Positions 21,690-33,610 of a DNA stretch of 64,000 nt are shown here, piece after piece. Numbering within the stretch: position 1 is the stretch's first letter; every line of letters begins with the position of its first letter. Source of the DNA: Trichobilharzia szidati (lineage: Eukaryota; Platyhelminthes; Trematoda; Strigeidida; Schistosomatidae); the NCBI GenBank assembly GCA_944472155.2, contig OX235272.1, positions 87,860,020-87,924,019 on the forward strand, written 5' to 3'. The position numbers were made by a program, and so were the translations under genes. The notes beneath the pieces are model-generated. The model did not search any database. It was given only the letters and a program-made list of their open reading frames with translations, and had not been told where the DNA came from.

Positions 21690-21990
21690 TTCAAGAATTA
21701 CTTTGGGGGATTCGATTTGTTTCAAGGTTGAACACGGATTAATAGCTGGTAGTCCCTTTAAAATCATAAAATTCGTAGAAGTTAGAACTTTGCGGCCATT
21801 ATATCAGGTCCCAATGGCTGAATGGTATGCAAGCTTGCCTCATGACCGAAAACCCTTACGTTCGATCCCCAGTGGATGCGTACTCCCGAAGAGACAGAAA
21901 TTAGGACGAAACAGCTGCCTCGTACTGTACGATTTACCAATGGTTCTCTAACTGATATCAATCAGCGATCAAACTTAATGTGTATATGAT
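21690..21990. mobile_element. SINE2, plus arm with minus stub
   Basis: The plus arm has box A 'aatggctgaatggtatgc', box B GTTCGATCCC, GTACTCCCGAAGAG, 'taggacgaaacagctg', then the 'ggttctctaactgatatcaa' end. A short minus-strand stub of the same end lies at 21712-21760. Confidence 0.65.
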
Positions 21991-22149
21991 AAACACACTT
22001 TGAACCAGGTGGTCACACACGTCCTTGTAACACAAATATATATGAAAATAATAAAGCCTTAAAACGAGTGAGGGAATAGACATAAGTCAAGTTAAAAGTT
22101 CATACTGAAAATGGGAATAACAATGAATATAATAGTACATCTGTCCTGG

Positions 22150-22430
22150 GATCAAAACAAAGTTTGACAAAGAAGGTTTAATGTGATGACGACGAATTGT
22201 TTTCGAACACATAAAGGTGATTCAGACTTTCTAATCGCTAGTGTCTCTGTAAACTTTAGGATACAGCCCAAACACACTTTATGTATAGGTCTAAAAGAGG
22301 TGTAAACATCACATTTATGCCATGTATATATATATATATATAATATGCTTCGCCGAAGAAGAGTTAAGCCATCCTTTTTTGCCAATAATGGGTTGAGGGA
22401 ATTTGATTTACTTCTGAAACCATTCAAGGA
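22150..22430 (-). pseudogene. PLE endonuclease C-terminal fragment
   Basis: Minus frame: PIHKVCLGCILKFTETLAIR, then SESPLCVRKQFV, matching the final block of PLE endonucleases (compare KFAEAISIKRLKPDLCVQKE at 10060). The upstream part is unrecognisable and contains a TA run. Confidence 0.6.
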
Positions 22431-22754
22431 TATTCTCTGAAGCCTTTAATTGCAAAGATCGATAATTCTGGTATGTGTGTGACCAGATGTACATTTGAAT
22501 TGGTGGATACAGAGAGATATGACATTTTCCCTATAAGGGTTTAAATAAATACATAGGCCTTATATTCTCAATTATCCGCATCTTCGCTGCATAAAAAGCT
22601 TTTTTAATCCGAGGACCCAAACCAAACACCCTACACCTTCCTATGCAGCTGGCCTAAACCAACAGTTAATGACTTCATAGACAGATGCCAGCCAGTTTTC
22701 GGCTTGACCACACCTAACTGTTTTTCCCTAAACTAATCTTATATCAATATTCAA
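22431..22754. other. No gene recognised
   Basis: Short frames only. Confidence 0.3.
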
Positions 22755-23400
22755 ATGTTGGTTTGTAGGGATTTGATTGGTTACAGGATTTCATCATGAG
22801 CTGACGTTGGTTAAAGAACCATTGGAAAACCTGCTGGGAGTACTGCACAGCTGTTTCGTCCTAGTTTGTAACTCTTCATCAGTACGCACTCACCGCCACG
22901 ATTCGAACCCATGACCTTCTGGTTACAAGGCGAGCTCGTAGACCATTAAGCCACTGGGACCCGATGCAATGGCCAGCCCATGAATTCACTTCTGCAATTC
23001 ACGACATAGCGCGACCACTAGCCAATGTCTTCGGCGAGTGTTTGTTCTCACACCCGACCTGCTGCACCCTACTGGTCACGACTTCTCACTAGAACCCCAG
23101 GTAACTACCTACCTGAATGGAGCAAGTCACTAGTGAGCATCTCATCGATATTCAAGTATTGGTTTGTAGGGCTAGTGGTCGCGCTATGTCGTGAATTAGC
23201 AGAAGTTAGAATTCATGGGCTGGCCATTGGATCGGGTCACAGTGGCTTAATGGTCTACAAGCTAGCTCGCCTTGTAACCAGAAGGTCCTGGGTGGCGGTG
23301 GGTGCGTACAAACTAGGGTGAAACAGCTTTCCAGTACTGCCAGTTGGTTTTCCAATGGTTCTCTAACCAATGTCAGCTCATGATGAAATCGTGTAACTAA
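22755..23400. mobile_element. SINE2 inverted pair
   Basis: Minus arm 22765-22990, spacer 22991-23180, plus arm 23185-23395. Minus arm motif (22840-22885): stem GTACTG and CAGTAC, core ATGAAGA, loop CAAACTA, GGAC, GAAA. The plus arm has lost the core (GTACAAACTAGG). Outer ends are inverted copies of 'atgagctgac(g/a)ttggttaaagaac'. The spacer includes 'gcgcgaccactagccaatgt' and is part of the family, since it recurs at 31390-31500 and 32310-32430. Confidence 0.75.
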
Positions 23401-24419
23401 TCTTATATCAGTTAATATTATCCGTCGAGGAAAGCGACGGCTCGGGTGGCTCAACATGTGTCTTAATCACCTCAATGGATGTAGTTTCACAACCTAATCA
23501 ATTAACTTGCCTTCTTCACCTAACACTCCACTCCTAACCTCAATACTACTCACCAGTAGTATATTACTCAACTCAGGAGACAGAATACAAATAACTGTGA
23601 TCAACGGACCGGTCATCTGGACAAATTAAGGTGGATCTCTTTTATTCCATTGCATTTATTTATAACTATTTTGTTCAAATTCACGGCGGGGGAATTGAAT
23701 ATTAATCTTGTTTAAATGTGAGTTGTTTAAACGCTTAAAAACAGCCATAGACATACATATAAAACATTAAAATTGAGCAATTTATCGCCATAAATAACTT
23801 TTGTTTTCACAAAACGTTTAAATTAAGTAAACTAAAAATAAACAGTTTAGAATAGAATTATTTGTGAAATACTGTAATTTATATTCATGTACATATTCAT
23901 ATATGCATATTTTTTGCATTGAAACATGCGACTGAAAACACACACAATTTCTGTTTGCCACATATATGAGATGAAGTCAACTCTGCCACACACACTATCT
24001 GGCTTACACGCTTGAATTGTATTCAAGCTATTAATAACAACATATGTTTATATCCCCCCCCCCACTTTACCATATATATAATTATTATGCTTGCCTACAG
24101 ACTACTGAAATCACCAAGCTAACTTTTTTTGTTGCTAATATAGAAAAAAGATGGTAAAACTACAACAAACAAAAAACAAAATACACGATAGTAGGCGTTG
24201 TTAAAAAGGTGATAGTGTGAAAACCAAAAGTACGAATTATGCTAAGCTTAAGCTATAATGCATTATTATACTACTTACTACATAACAATGTAGGCCTAGT
24301 GTACAAGTGTTATTGTAAAATTACATTATACAGGAAATTACAAATACAACTTCCTTCGTTAACTTTTTCAATCATATTTTAACACAAGTATAGCAAATTA
24401 TTATAATTAAAGCAACTTA
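23401..24419. other. No gene recognised
   Basis: AT-rich, with a 10-base C run at 24054-24063. No coding signal. Confidence 0.35.
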
Positions 24420-24600
24420 GTTTCAAGTTTGACTGTGGATTGATATCAGTTAGAGAACCATTGAAAACCATCAAGGTGTACTGAACCGATCTTTCGTCCT
24501 AGTTGAGGACTCCAGAAGTACACAGTCATAACCACACGGAAGAACGTATGTGGGGACTTCAGGCTAAGTGGCAAGCTTGTCTACTTGAATTAAGGGTAAA
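24420..24600 (-). mobile_element. SINE2 copy, partial
   Basis: Minus strand: end block 'gttctctaactgatatcaat', GTACACC and stem partner, 'actaggacgaaagatcgg'. The tRNA-like head is eroded. Confidence 0.6.
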
Positions 24601-24609
24601 GTTTATTTT

Positions 24610-25140
24610 GGTAAAGTGACACAGTGTTGTTATACAATAATATTTATTAATGATCACGTTTCGAGCACAATTTATTACTGCTCATAATCATATTAAGGCA
24701 TTACTCACACAACTTTCTTACTTCATTTATATAATTCCATTATTTTTCATCGCTTGATTTGATTGGTAGTAGTATTTTCCATATTTCCGGTATGAGTGAT
24801 GAGTCATTCCTATTGCATCTGTTGGGTGTAGACTCGATGAACAAGGATTCAGTAATCAACCTGTCACATCTCCACCTACCTATATTACTTCTTAGAATTT
24901 TAACCCTCTCCCACCATGCTATTGTGTGGTTGTGTGTTGATGCATGCAGTGCAATGTAGTGCTGAGCTTTTTTTCTAAACTATTTATCTTCTCGGGGTCA
25001 ACCATTCTTACCTTAGCTAAATTCTTATGTTCCGACAATCTAAGTTCTCCTGACCTACTAGTTTGACCTATGTAGTTGACTTGACTCACAGTCATTGCAA
25101 GGTATTTTGTAAATTATATTATTTTGCCTAATTGGGTCAA
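24610..25140 (-). pseudogene. PLE GIY-YIG endonuclease and tail
   Basis: Minus strand frames: VNYIGQTSRSGELRLSEHKN (about 25090-25030; intact YIG and SEH), then VDPEKINSLEKK, and after a frame change GRWRCDRLITESLFIES, PTNRCNRNDSS-type, IPEIWKILLPIKS. The tail at 24683-24655 has the TGAGCA/TGCTC hairpin and GAAACGTGATC. Same subfamily as 8855-9975 and 51645-51960. The forward frame at 24759-24959 is antisense. Confidence 0.75.
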
Positions 25141-25149
25141 CGAGGTGTA

Positions 25150-26240
25150 TAAGGGGTGCCTCCAACAATTATACATCTCATCCAACAGTTGTACGACAAT
25201 GCTGCATGCCAAGTAATCCACAACGGGAAACTGACGAAATTCATCGAAGTGAAGACAGGAGTAAGACAAAGCTGGTTGGCTGGCTGCCTACTATCTCCAA
25301 TGATTCTTCTGATTGCAGTAGACTAGATAATGCGACAGACAGCGGGCAACGAGTAGACGGGCATAAAATCGACCCACACAAAATCTTGAAGGATCTGGAC
25401 TTCGCCGATGATATGTCTGATTTCCCACAAACTGGAAGATATGCAAGTGAAAAGCAGCAACAAGTTAGCAGAAAAAGCATCAAAGATAGGAGAAAGATAG
25501 GTGAACAAGAGAAAACAGAGGTGATGAAGATTCCTGGCCGACAGGGGCAGCAACAACAACAGACAACAATCAATAAAAATGAGAGAAATCTGAAAGAAAC
25601 ACCCCCACCTATTACCTACCTTGGAAGAATCGTTTCAACTACGGGAGGACAGGACTGATGAGGATATCAAAGCGAGGACCGGGAAAGCAAGAGAAGCTTT
25701 CATTACTTCCAAGTCTGTGTGGGGGTCACCTGCAATCAACAGGGAAAATAAGATCTGGATTTTCAACTCCAGTGTGAAGTTAGTGCTACTTTATGGAACA
25801 GAAACTTGGCACGTCATAAAGAGCATCTCAAACAAACTACGGACCTTCATTAACAGTTGTCCTTGCTCAATACTCAAGATCAGATGGCCGGCCAGAAAAG
25901 ATCAGCAACAGGGATCTCTGGGAGCGAACCAACCACAGGAACCAATTGTGCAACAAATACGTAGGAAGAAATGGAGGTGGATTTGCTATACTTCGAGAAA
26001 AAATCCATAAAGTGACATCACACGCAAGGCCATCGCTCGAGTGGAACCCGAATGGGAAGCGGTGAGTTGGTCGTCAATACGAGGGTGACATGGAGGAGGT
26101 CACGTGAAGAGGAGATGAAAGCATGTGGGCAGACGTGGAGCCAGGTGAAAGCGTTGGCAGAGAACCGAACGCAATGGCGGTGTGTGGCTGAAACCCTATA
26201 TTCCTCTAGGAACTAAAGGAAACAATACAAATAATAATAC
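25150..26240 (+). pseudogene. RTE LINE RT and C-terminal region
   Basis: Begins in the RT palm (LQQLYDNAACQVIHNGKL, then TGVRQ and CLLSPMILLIAVD). The FADD motif area (25400) reads DFADD-like in one frame but the following residues are shifted. Then YLGRIVSTTG, TDEDIKARTGKAREAFITS, NKIWIFNSSVKLVLLYGTET, FINSCPCSILKIRWPARKDQ and the basic tail. It ends 'gaaaccctatattcctctag', AATAATAAT. At least three frameshifts. Confidence 0.8.
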
Positions 26241-27009
26241 AACTGGAAAATATCACAACATAAAATGGCGATTCGAGTATTGCTTATTTCTACATCAACA
26301 ATGAATCACGACTACGCGGCTATAAAGCACAAAGTCTATGAATAAACAACACCAGTACAAATCACAATAATACTTCTGATCGTTGTTCTCCCGTCTTCTG
26401 ACAATCAGCGTACGATTAGGCTAAGGCCGCCATTGTTACCTCCCGCCAAAATGGAGGTCATTTCGAATAAACAAATCATATGTTGCTCATTCAATGTTCA
26501 CCAACATTAACAATCATTTTGCAGCCAAAAGTTCTAAAGAAATTACATTACTCGAGTATAGGGTTACTTATATATAAGCTAAACGCATTGTACTTCATTT
26601 CACATTGTAAATAGCGATGCAGAATTCAACAAAGCTTTGAATTAGAAGAAACAAACACTTTACAAAAAGTCCTAATTTTACTCTAGTGACTTTCAAGGAT
26701 AGTTTTCGTGTTTCAATTCTTGAAATATTCTCTCTCCTAAACCTTACTCAATCTAATCAAAATCAGGTGATGTTTCAGTAAGCAAAAAGAAGATGTAAGA
26801 AATTGTTGAAATTATATGAACACCAATCCTTCTTTTGTTTTTCATATTTCAGTGAATCTTTACACGCAAACTTACTGGTAAATTTTTGAATTTTTTGTTG
26901 ATGTTATGGATAAAATAAAATGATAATAATTGTTAATTTTAAATACTACTAACAGTTACAGTTTGACTTGAAGATTTATTAACAAATATGGAAAATTAAT
27001 TTTGTTCTG
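26241..27009. other. No gene recognised
   Basis: GC-richer patch at 26400-26450 (gccgccattgttacctcccg) without repeats in the window. No frame of interest. Confidence 0.3.
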
Positions 27010-27460
27010 CAATTTTCAAGAGTATATTTGTTGGGATTCGATTGGTTTTTCAGGCTTGATCACGGATTGATATCAGTTAGAGAATCAATGAGAACTAACA
27101 GGGAGTACTGGACAGATGTTTCGTCCTAGTTTGGGGTTCATGGGGAGTAGGCACTCACGGGGGTTGAAGCCCAGGACCTTCTGGTTACAAGTCGAGCTGG
27201 CAGACCATTCAGTCACTGGGACCTAACTCAATGACCTATAAATTCGAAGTTCTACTAAATTGTGATTTTAGCGAAACCATCAGCCAGTGTCATAGGTGAG
27301 TATTTGTTCTCACTCTCCACCAGTTACTAGAGAACTTTGGATCAATTTGCACGAGCTGGTGGGTAGGAGTTTGATTTGATTTTCAAGTTTCATCACAGAC
27401 TGATATTAGATAGGGAACTGTTGAAAACCATCAGAGAGTACTAGGCAGCTGTTTCATCCT
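27010..27460 (-). mobile_element. SINE2 copy followed by a partial second copy
   Basis: First copy 27040-27330 in minus orientation, with GTACTGG near 27105, 'tttcgtcctagtttggggtt', box B decayed. A second minus fragment starts at 27375 ('ttttcaagtttcatcacaga') and stops at the GTAC stem (27440). Tandem rather than inverted. Confidence 0.65.
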
Positions 27461-27599
27461 TCTAAGTTTCTCTCATTTTCATGAAACGCAAATTTATGAT
27501 TACATCTTTTTTGTATTTCTTCTGATTTGTCGATATTTGTTCCGTTATCTCATTCAATCGCATATAAACTGCTATTTGTGAATTCCTTATTTAATTTTC

Positions 27600-28830
27600 C
27601 CTACCTTGTGTCTTTAGTAAAATTTAGTTGATATATCAGACAAACTCATGGTATCGTATGAAGTGACCCCCTTGTTTACAAACGTACCACTGATGGAAAC
27701 AATTGATATCATTTGTAAGCAAACGGATCTACTACCACTACCGGAAACAGAGATGAAGCGACTACTGCTGCTTTGCACAAAAGATATACAATTCAAATTC
27801 AACAACCAACTTTACCGACAAATTGATGGGGTCGCAATTGGTTCGCCTCTGGGACCTATTCTGGCTGATATCTTCATGGGCTACCTTGAACAGACAGAAC
27901 TGAGTTCTGCTATCAGTAGAACAACCTACTATCGCTGATATGTTGATGACTCATTTGTTGTTTGCAAAGACATGGATCATGCATCGGCATTATATGATCG
28001 CCTAAATGAGTGCCATTCTAACATCAAATTCACCATGGAATATGAACATAATAATGAGTTCAATTTCCTGGATCTAAGTGTAGAAAGAACAAACCAAGGT
28101 ACGATCAAAAAGTCCATCTGTAGAAAAGAAACCTGGACTGGGCAATATCTTCACTATAACAGCTTTTGTCCCATAAGGTATAAACGTGGATTAGTGAGGA
28201 CTTTGTACGACAGAGCCAGGAAGCTATGTTCACCGAACAAGGTGGAAGAAGAATTGGGTTTCGTCGAGAAATGCCTAAGAGAAAATGGATACCCAAAGGG
28301 ATTTATACAAAGGTATGGCAGAGAAAAAGATAAGAAAGAAAAGTGTTTATTTGTCCCCCATTCAAAGGAGATGCAGCCTCGCAAAAGACTGACAAAAGAC
28401 TGAAAGGTGCAATAAAAAGAAGCTTCCCTCCAGCTAAACTTATAATATTATACAGCACTACTTCTTCTATAAGCCAATCAAAACTGGATAAATACCCTGC
28501 TGATGTCACCTCCAACTGCGTTTATGAATCCAGGTGCATTTGTGTGAGCAAGTTCTTTAGAAGGACGGAAAGAAGGGCTTCTATCCGGTTTTCTGGACAT
28601 ATTCCAAGAAACCTGTGCCTGAAAGGAAGCAAATATTCTTGGAGTGCAATTACCAGACATATTGTTGATACTAGTCATCTCGTAGAGATTTCTAAATCCT
28701 TCAAAATATTAAATAGACAAAGGACAGCAAATTTGCTACAATTTGACGAAGCGATCGCAATCAGACGATTCAAACCAACCAGACTTATGCATACAGAAAA
28801 AGAGTGTGATTAACCTCTCAATACCTTGGT
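27600..28830 (+). pseudogene. Best preserved PLE: RT palm/thumb plus GIY-YIG endonuclease
   Basis: Starts in the RT palm with motif A (VSYEVTPLFTNVPLMETIDI, 27648 on), then RQIDGVAIGSPLGPILADIF (motif B). The catalytic YVDD follows at 27940-27951, preceded directly by an in-frame TGA. Then SALYDRLNECHSNIKFTMEY, NFLDLSVERT, YDRARKLCSPNKVEEELGF. Near 28340 the frame shifts, and the linker (KGDAASQKTDKRLKGAIKRS) and the EN continue: CVYESRCICVSKFFRRTERR (YIG position lost), FSGHIP (E of SEH lost), LLQFDEAIAIRRFKP. The missing 5' part, the stop, the frameshift and two lost EN positions make it dead. Confidence 0.85.
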
Positions 28831-29285
28831 AACTAAATTTTGATTTTGAAAACATTAATTAGTAATCTAATTCAGTGACCTCAACTCACTGAATAAATCT
28901 TAATCTTATAAACTGTAACCGCTTTTGTTTTTCGAGTTGCTATGTGAACCTACAAGCTAACATTGCTTCTGTTAATCAATTTTTCTGTTTTCTGTCTTAC
29001 CCCTCCCCTTCCCTATTTTCTAATTTGAAAGCGTATAAATTGATAATAAATCTTAAACTAAAAATTGTAATGCTTACCTTCCGGATGCGTAAGCTTTATA
29101 GTATTTCTTCTCTACTACCAATAAAAAATTAAAGTATGTTATTATCATCTATATAACCATTACAATTTCAGGTAGTCTGCAGCTGATGAGAACCTGTGGA
29201 ATAGAATGATATCATTTTATATTGCAAATTTTGTCTTCCTTTCTTCATCGAATTTCATCAAGGGAACCAAATGTGTGAAATTTGG
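28831..29285 (+). repeat. 3' UTR and tail of the PLE at 27600-28830
   Basis: Ends with 'ctgcagctgatgagaacctg', 'gatatcattttatattgc' and 'catcaagggaaccaaatgtg', parallel to 10370-10460 and 60110-60210. Confidence 0.6.
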
Positions 29286-29423
29286 TTTACCTTCAGTATT
29301 CTGTGTGAGATGTTTAGTCATCTAACTACCTTTTTGGTTACAATGACACTTATGCCACTTACGAAACCTATGATTAAATCGAATTTTCAAGTATTGGAAA
29401 CATTTATTTCCCGATTCGAATTT

Positions 29424-29719
29424 AAAACAAGCAATAAAGGTTAATAAAGCAGGATTTAATGAATTCATCAAATTTCGGTAGAACTCATCAGCTGAATACT
29501 CTACATACACCGATATATACTTTTGAAATTACATTGGGAGATATAGGACTGAATACTTTACATACACGTGTATGTATGTATGTAAAGTATTCAGTCCTAT
29601 ATCTCCCAATGTAATTTCAAAAGTATATATCGATGTATGTAGAGTATTCAGCTGACGAGTTCTACCGAAATTTGATGAATTCATTAAATCCTGCTTTATT
29701 AACCTTTATTGCTTGTTTT
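29424..29719. repeat. 296-bp near-perfect palindrome
   Basis: Left arm starts 'aaaacaagcaataaagg' (29424) and right arm ends 'cctttattgcttgtttt' (29719). The arms match almost base for base (gaattcatcaaatttcgg with ccgaaatttgatgaattc; gagtattcagct on both sides). The centre is acacgtgtatgtatgtatg, where the right arm has an extra eight-base TATG repeat. No coding content. Confidence 0.9.
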
Positions 29720-29724
29720 GAATT

Positions 29725-30320
29725 TTCAAGTGTTGATTTGTAGGGATCTGATTGGTTACATATTTGATCACGAGCTGATTTCAGTTTGAGCACCAATGAA
29801 AAAGCAAGGAGTACCAAATAGTCACTTCGCCCTAGTTTGAGACTCTTCAATAGCATCCACTTAGCGGGGTTCGACACCAGGACAGTCTGGTTACATGTCA
29901 AGCTCGTTGACCACTCAACTACCAGGAACCAATTCCATGGCCCATGAATTACAACTTCTGACAGTTCGCGATATACACAGAGTCACCTCCAGCCAATATC
30001 ATCGGCAAGTAACTGTTCTCTTACCTGCCCCCAACTGGATGCGACTTCTCATTAGAGCTTCAGGCAACTTCTTGTATAGAGCCAGTGGCTAGTGATCCTG
30101 ATAGCATCATGGGCCATTGGATTGACTTCCAGGAGCTCGGTTATCTACATACTCATCTTGTAACTGGAAGTGTCTGGGTATGAATCCTGAGGGGTACGAA
30201 CTGATGAAGAGTCCTAGACTAGTGTTCTCTCTGGTTTCCCAGCGGTTTTCTAAGTAATGTCAGCTCGCGATTACGCATGGAATCAATCAAATTCTTGCGA
30301 ACTAACACTCAAAAATCTCA
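29725..30320. mobile_element. SINE2 inverted pair, old
   Basis: Minus arm 29735-29960 and plus arm 30105-30300, with spacer containing 'gcgatatacacagagtcacc' and 'ccagccaatatcatcggcaa'. Plus arm has ACTGATGAAGAGTCCTAGAC. Both arms are strongly diverged. It directly adjoins the 296-bp palindrome. Confidence 0.65.
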
Positions 30321-31139
30321 CAATATTGTATTTTCAAATCTTTCGAGAATATACTTGTTATTGACGCTCGTTATGTTTGACGTACTAATGTCTGTTAAGC
30401 GTATTTAGATAATTTCTGAAGAGGATTCCAATTCAAGAAATCCAAACTTTGGTGAAACCAGTTTAAAGACACATATAGGTATACATAAAAGTGAAACTTT
30501 CTTAGAATCGGTCTTAATTGTTATTTCACTTTCAGTTTGTATCTCACTGAAACATAATTGATGCAAAATACCAGTCAGTCGGATAGAGAATGAAAAAAAC
30601 TGTTTCTTCTGCTATTTTATGATCAATAGAATAAATCAGAAATGTTGGTTTTTGTTTTCTGTATTCAAAGAAGGATTATCTATTGATTGATATTTTCATA
30701 CCATTAGTTTAATTGTTATTGTCGTTATTGTTGCTGAAATCTTAGACAGCTAGACACCTGTCGCATGCATAACAGTATCGCAACATCTTCATCACCGCAT
30801 ATTGTTTAATTCAAACTGAATTATCGTGGTGACGATGATGATGATGAGACGAGATATGAATAACGAATGTTGGTCAGTCAGTAAAGTAGAAGTTAGAAAT
30901 TAACTGTGGAAATCACCATCCTTCTCCAACCATCCGCGTGGTTAATGATCACTTGTTTGGATGATTACAGTAATTCACTAATGTCTTATTATTTAATACG
31001 GATTATATGCATATAATCAATATATTTTATTGATCTACTAAATGATTCGAAAGAAGTAAAAGCATAACTTAGACACTGAATACTTAATACTTTCAGTGTT
31101 ATCATAAAATACACGTCGGTTCTATTCTAGGAAACAAAT
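30321..31139. other. No gene recognised
   Basis: AT-rich unique-looking sequence with a short (GAT)n run near 30835. Confidence 0.35.
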
Positions 31140-31740
31140 CTTATGATTTTCAAGTATTGGTTTGTAGGGATTTGGTTGATTGGTTACAGGATTTCATCAT
31201 GAGCTGACACTGGTTAGAGAACCATTGCAAAACCTGGGAGTACTGGACAGCCTGCTGTTTCGTCATCCTAGTTTGGGACGCTTCATCAGTACGCACCCAC
31301 CGCCACGGTTCGAACCCAGGATCTTCTGGTTACAAGGTGAGGTCGTATACCATTAAGCCACTGGGAACCGATCCAATGGCCCATGAATGAGATGCTTACT
31401 GGTGACTAGCCCTGGGGTTCCACTGGGAAGTCGTGACCAGTGAGGTGCAGAAGGTCGGGTGTGAGGACAAATACTCGCCGAAGACATTGGCTAGCGGTTG
31501 CGCTATATCGTGAATCGGCAGAAGTTAGAATTCATGGACCATTGGATCGGGTCCCATTGGCTTAATGGTCTACAAACTAGCTCGCCTTGTAACCAGAAGT
31601 TCCTGGATTCGAACCGTGGCGGTGGGTGCGTACTGATGAAGCGTCCCAAACTAGGATGACGAAACAGCAGGCTGTCCAGTACTCCCAGGTTTTGCAATGG
31701 TTCTCTAACCAGTGTCAGCTCATGATGAAATCCTGTAACA
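31140..31740. mobile_element. SINE2 inverted pair with shared arm mutations
   Basis: Minus arm 31150-31390, plus arm 31520-31735. Both arms carry the same unusual body: core ATGAAGC, GGATGAC in place of GGAC, and CAGCAGGCTGTC in place of CAGCTGTC (31240-31292 minus; 31630-31682 plus). The stem GTACTG/CAGTAC is intact in both. The head has box B GGTTCGAACCC on the minus arm and GATTCGAACC on the plus arm. The spacer carries 'gaccagtgaggtgcagaagg'. Confidence 0.8.
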
Positions 31741-31939
31741 AATCTTATGACTCTCTATGTGGAGCTATGTTAGCTGATGTAGAATTGTGTTAAAGAAGTG
31801 TTGAAGGCGGTGACAAGTTACAACTGTCCACTTAGTTACCTTATCTGGTGGACGCGTGAGTCACAATTTCTCAGTAGAACGTTATGCGGCTTCCCTTAAA
31901 TATCCACTTGCTAGTTAACCTTAGATTAATTATGAAGTA

Positions 31940-32625
31940 TAGGCTTGCGGAAATTTGAATGGTTACAGATTTGATCATGATATGACATGAGTTGGAGAAC
32001 CATTCCAGAACTAGGGAGAAGGGAATACCTACTTTTATCCTTGTTTGAAACTCTTCAGAACAGCATACCCACAAACCCCCCACCATGGATTGAACGCAGA
32101 ACCTTAAGGATACTAGTATTTATATTTCAGGATTTCATCATGAAGTGATATCGGTTGGAAGAACCATTGGGACTCTTCATGAGTACGCACCCACTACCAG
32201 GGTTTGAACACAGGACCATACGGTTATGAGGTGAGCTACCTCGTAGACCATTAAGCCACTGGGACCTGGTCCATTGGCCAGCCCATGAATTCTAACTTCT
32301 GCTAATTCATAATATGGCGTGACCACTAGCGAATGTCATCCTTGGCGAGTATTTGTCCTCACACCCAACACGCTGCACCACACTGGTCACGACTTCCCCC
32401 TAGAACCCGACTGAATGGGGTCAATCACTAGTGAGTATCAGATAGATATTCAAGTGTTGGTTTGCAGGGATTTGATTGTCTTCAGGATTTCATGATGAAC
32501 TGACATCAGTTAGAGGAGGATTCGAAAACTCGTACCGATGAAGAGTCCCAAACTAGGACAAAACATCCGCCCAGTAATCTGAGGTTTTCCTACAAACCAA
32601 CACTTGAATAAAATCTATTTTCAGA
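31940..32625. mobile_element. SINE2 composite, rearranged
   Basis: Several partial copies: a minus fragment at 31960-32110, a second minus arm at 32130-32300, the family spacer (32310-32450), and a shortened plus/minus junction at 32450-32600 with ACCGATGAAGAGTCCCAAAC. Looks like recombination or nested insertion within the family. Confidence 0.6.
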
Positions 32626-33049
32626 TAAAGCCTGTGACTTCTACAAAGGAAATACTATACTAGCTAGAGCATTGTAATTATAGTAAAAGTTAGGCTTTAA
32701 GATAATTGTATGTTTTGTATGCGAACCATTTATATATAGGCGAAAATGCTCTCCACAGACAAAAAATCTATTTTACTTGTAAAGCGGATGCTTTCACATC
32801 GTGTTTTCCTTTTTTCAAACAAGCTCATTTGCATAAAAACATTGAATCATTTGATGTGAATTTTAATTTTTTTTTCTTTTAAAAAAAACAACAACATAAA
32901 ACTAAAAATTTCCATCTGTTTTTTGAATCTTTCACTCACCTCAGTTAACTGGAAAATTTAGCACTTAAAATCAACAAAAAACATGATCAAAATTCACTTA
33001 TACAATTTCGATAATTTGAATAAAATCTGACGTTTAAATAATTAATAGA
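32626..33049. other. No gene recognised
   Basis: AT-rich with T- and A-runs near 32865-32890. Confidence 0.35.
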
Positions 33050-33610
33050 TTTATTTTTCGAGTTTGACCATGAGAGAACCATTGAAAACCAGCATTGGAG
33101 TACTGCCAGACAGCTGTTTCATCCTAGTTTAGGATTCATCGAGAGTATGCACTCACTGCCAGAGTTCGAACCCAGGACCTTCCAGTTGCAAGGCAAGCGC
33201 GTGTACCATTCAACCACTGGGACCCGAGTCAATGACCAGTCCACGAATTCTAACTTCTACCAATTCGTGTTCTGTTTTAGCGCAACTACCAACCAAAGTC
33301 ATCGGCGGGAAATCCATCCTCACTCTTGACTGGATGGACTTCAGTGGTTGGTGGTTGCGCTAAAATCACAAATTGGTAGAAGTAAGAATTCATGGACTGG
33401 TCATTGAATGGGGCCTCAGTGGCTGAATGGTATACGAGCTTGCCTTGTAATCGGAAGGTTCTGGGTTTGAACCCTATTGCAATGGGTGCGTACTGTCAAT
33501 GATTCCCAAACTAGGACGAAAAAGCTGTCCAGTACTCCATGCTGGTTTTCAATGGTTCTCTAACTGACATCAATCCGCGGTGAAACTCGAAAAATAAATC
33601 TAATCCTTAC
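33050..33610. mobile_element. SINE2 inverted pair, complete
   Basis: Minus arm 33055-33290, short spacer, plus arm 33345-33600. Plus arm: box A 'cagtggctgaatggtatac', box B GGTTTGAACCC, stem GTACTG (33490) with CAGTAC (33530), GAAA. The core is changed to TCAATGA. Minus arm motif 33100-33148 is also altered. Both ends read 'gtttga/ccatgagagaacc'-type sequence. The spacer has 'ttttagcgcaactaccaacc' and its reverse complement. Confidence 0.75.
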
